From Acanthaster planci (taxonomy: Eukaryota; Echinodermata; Asteroidea; Valvatida; Acanthasteridae), in NCBI RefSeq assembly GCF_001949145.1, contig NW_019091533.1, forward strand, positions 37,666 through 57,334: DNA of 19,669 nt, given 5' to 3'. This document shows positions 17,547 to 19,669 of this stretch, piece by piece (position 1 is the first letter of the stretch; the number at the start of each line of letters is the position of its first letter). The translations under genes and the position numbers were made by a program. The notes under the pieces were generated by a model. That model saw only the letters and a list, made by a program, of their open reading frames with translations. It ran no database searches and was not told the origin of the DNA.

Positions 17547-18505
17547 ATAAGTATCAAGCAGTTTTCTTTGGTTTACAGGTGCATAACCACTGATTTTGCT
17601 AACTTGAGCGTACAAAGGGGAAAATAGAAATATTCTCTTCAATTACCACATCACAACCGTTGAGGTTAAAGTTAAGACTTGAAAGCCCAACCTTGCATTC
17701 AGGATAACTCGCGAGTCCAGACATTTGTACCCTCGCCTTAAATAACTTAGTATTAACGATAAAAAAAACAACGTATTAGGGTATAGGACGTATAAGTTGA
17801 CAGTATAGTATTCCTCACATACAATTGTCAATTACCTCCAAGCAACAGTACTATCCACGTGGGAGTTTTTATTGTTGAAGTTGTCATTACTCCTTACAGC
17901 ATTGCGTCAGTTGGCAGCAACACCAAAACACAATTTGAAGCTCAGGTAAGGTATGAAAGAGCAAACCAGTCTGTCAACACAGAAGTTTTAAATTCTTCAT
18001 CTGGGAAAAAAATTCGCAAACCAGGCACTTGTAATGCAAATTCTAACCCATTGTCCATACCTGGATCTCCTATTCCAAGTCAGTATAAAGAGCCTTCCAG
18101 ACTCCGATAGTGGGCTCCAAACAGTATACTGTTACATTGTGACAGGAGTATAGGTCTAACAAAAGGTAACTTGCAAGAATGAATATAAAGCAAGCTTAAT
18201 CTGAACATAACCCTTGATAACGTAAGACATGAACAGCCGACGAGTAGCGTCATACAGTGGAGGGGAGTTTAATGAGAGCAGCATTCCGACGATGTTGATG
18301 ATGTATGAAATACCAGCTTACTTCCATTCACAACTTACCGGTAAAATTTTCTTAGTGCTGCAATTTCGTTTGGAAAGGCAGCCACCTTGGTGATTAACGA
18401 ATTGAGGAGGCTGAAAAACATGGCATTTCCTGATACTAAACTTTACTATCCTCTTGTCAAACGTTTGAATGTCTTTTGGCATCAAACATGTTAATTTTTT
18501 ATCAT
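17491..18505 (+). repeat. Tandem duplication, unit 1
   Basis: This unit begins at ATGGAGATGCATACTCTATA in the 3' end of plexin copy C and carries intron-like DNA. It matches the following unit along its length, with words such as CAGTTTTCTTTGGTT, CCTTGCATTCAGGATAA, TTTGTACCCTCGCCT, GGTAAGGTATGAAAGAGCAA, AACCAGGCACTTG and CAGTGGAGGGGAGTTTAAT. An open frame at 17859-18110 is not kept in unit 2, so it is not a gene. The unit contains the palindrome ACAGTATACTGT (18121-18132). Confidence 0.85.
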
Positions 18506-18506
18506 N
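18506..18506. other. Single undetermined base (N) at the duplication joint
   Basis: This is the only ambiguous base in the window. It lies immediately before unit 2 begins (TATCATnATGGAGATGC). An N exactly at the joint is a sign of a contig join or an unresolved read here. Confidence 0.9.
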
Positions 18507-18562
18507 ATGGAGATGCATACTCTATAGACTATTTAGAAGGATCTCGTGGTAACACATTTGGG
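18507..18562 (+). pseudogene. Plexin exon 3'-end scrap (C') with intact donor
   Basis: These bases encode GDAYSIDYLEGSRGNTFG in one frame and end at GGG|GTACGT (18563-18568), a usable donor. This is the duplicated last 55 bases of the plexin exon. In copy C the same place reads GNTFE|ATAAGT with the GT lost, so C' keeps the more original junction. It has no acceptor or preceding exon body and cannot be used alone. Confidence 0.7.
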
Positions 18563-19669
18563 GTACGTACAAAGCAGTTTTCTTTGGTTCACAGGTGTAT
18601 AATCACTCTCTCCTAATAAGTGTACAAAAGGAGAAAATAGTAATACTCTTTTCAATTACCCCATCACAACCGTGAAATGTTAAGACCAGAAAACCTAACC
18701 TTGCATTCAGGATAATTCGCAAGTCCAGATATTTGTACCCTCGCCTGAAATATTATAACAATTTGTTATTTTTATTGACGTTAAAACAAACAACGTATTA
18801 GGCTATAGGATGTATAAATTGACAGTATAGTATTCATCACATACGACTGCCAACAAGTAACAATACTATTCGAGTGAGAGTTTTTATTGTTTAAGCAGTC
18901 ATTTTCACTTTTTGAAGTTAATTACTCCTTCAAGCATCGCCACAGTTGACAGCAACACCAAAACCAATATCAAGCTCAGGTAAGGTATGAAAGAGCAAAC
19001 CAGTCTATTACAGATTTGTTAAATCTTTATCCTGAAACGAAAGTCGTAAACCAGGCACTTGCAGAGCAGAGAAACTGAACTAGAACGTATCTGGCCTATG
19101 ATAGGATAGTAACTGATATCTTTTAAAATATCATTATTCTTCCGTTGAAAACATTTCCTTCGACCATTTTTGTACAAACTGTCTTAAAAGCATTAGTTCA
19201 CTTTTCAGTAATTACACAGCCCGATCTGATTTAGATTTGTATATTCATTTGCTTAAAGATTCTATTTTATATGAGCATGCAAACACAAGGGGGATGAAAC
19301 CAAATAACAGTTTTGCGCAAATTCTAACTCATTTTCCACATCTGGATTCAAAGTCAGAAAGAGCCTTCCAGACTCTGAAAATAGGCTCATAACAGTATAC
19401 TGTTACACTGACAGGAGTATAGGTCTAACAATATGCAACTTGTGAGAACGAATTTAAGCCAGGTTTGATCTGAACATAACCCTTTATAACCCACCTGAAC
19501 AGCGTCATACAGTGGAGGGGAGTTTAATAAGAGCAGCTTTCCAATGGTGTTGATGATGTATGAAATACCAGTTTACTTCCATTCTACATCTCCCGAGCGC
19601 TGTTTTGCTGGATAGTGGGTCAAAATTTCTTAGTTTTGAAAATTTCGTTTCGGAAAGGCAGCCGCTTTG
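18507..19669 (+). repeat. Tandem duplication, unit 2 (runs off the window)
   Basis: This unit repeats 17491 onward, so the period is 1016 bases at its start and about 1255 near its end. The difference is mainly a segment of about 250 bases at 19061-19316 that is absent from unit 1. The divergence is substantial (many substitutions and small indels), more than expected between two alleles in most species. The last bases, AAAGGCAGCCGCTTTG, still match unit 1 (AAAGGCAGCCACCTTG), so the true end of the unit lies outside the window. The palindrome ACAGTATACTGT recurs at 19392-19403. Confidence 0.8.

Noticed and set aside
17859-18110. 83-codon open frame in tandem unit 1
   Set aside because: The homologous stretch in unit 2 is broken by stops and indels, so the frame is not conserved.

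Overview
The window looks like nuclear DNA of a metazoan, probably an invertebrate. Open frames are short and sparse, non-coding DNA dominates, and there is a decayed non-LTR retrotransposon, a Tc1/mariner-type MITE and an exon bounded by a GTAAGT splice donor. The only cellular gene family I recognise is plexin, the semaphorin receptor of animals. Plexin copies clustered with CR1/L2-like LINEs would suit an invertebrate deuterostome (cephalochordate, hemichordate or echinoderm), but the sequence does not settle the species. No rRNA, tRNA, CRISPR array or prokaryotic operon was seen.

The main content is a family of copies of one plexin exon, the large first coding exon that carries the signal peptide and about the first two thirds of the sema domain. 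Seven pieces are visible: a 3'-end scrap (446-542, +), an inverted 3' half (7211-7665, -), one complete open copy A (9702-10838, +) followed by a duplicated 3' end (10862-11013, +), a truncated 5' part B (12846-13263, +), a full-length but broken copy C (16369-17546, +), and another 3'-end scrap (18507-18562, +). The DNA upstream of copy C is also duplicated (15576-16245, 6073-6719 and, more weakly, 9080-9330), so whole exon-plus-flank units appear to have been copied. Only copy A is open throughout and ends at a good donor in phase 0. No further plexin exons (rest of sema, PSI, IPT, transmembrane, RasGAP) follow it within the window.

Other regions: 1-2200 has little apart from short motifs and a degenerate telomere-like repeat. 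2219-2478 is a MITE. 3281-5515 is a 5'-truncated, multiply frameshifted LINE with endonuclease and reverse-transcriptase motifs (YADD still present). 6885-7000 is a small GC-rich palindromic patch. 11674-12102 encodes a THAP-like zinc-finger segment with no ATG. 14052-14395 is a two-unit tandem repeat of about 196 bp. 17491-19669 is a tandem duplication of about 1.0-1.25 kb whose second unit starts exactly at the only N in the window, so an assembly cause must be considered.

How the parts relate: the plexin exons share a mosaic pattern. A 5' block of about 345 bp is near-identical between A and C, the middle is strongly diverged, and the 3' part is similar again. This fits repeated duplication with gene conversion. 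The array could be a birth-and-death cluster, or the 5' end of a receptor gene using alternative sema first exons. The sequence alone does not decide.
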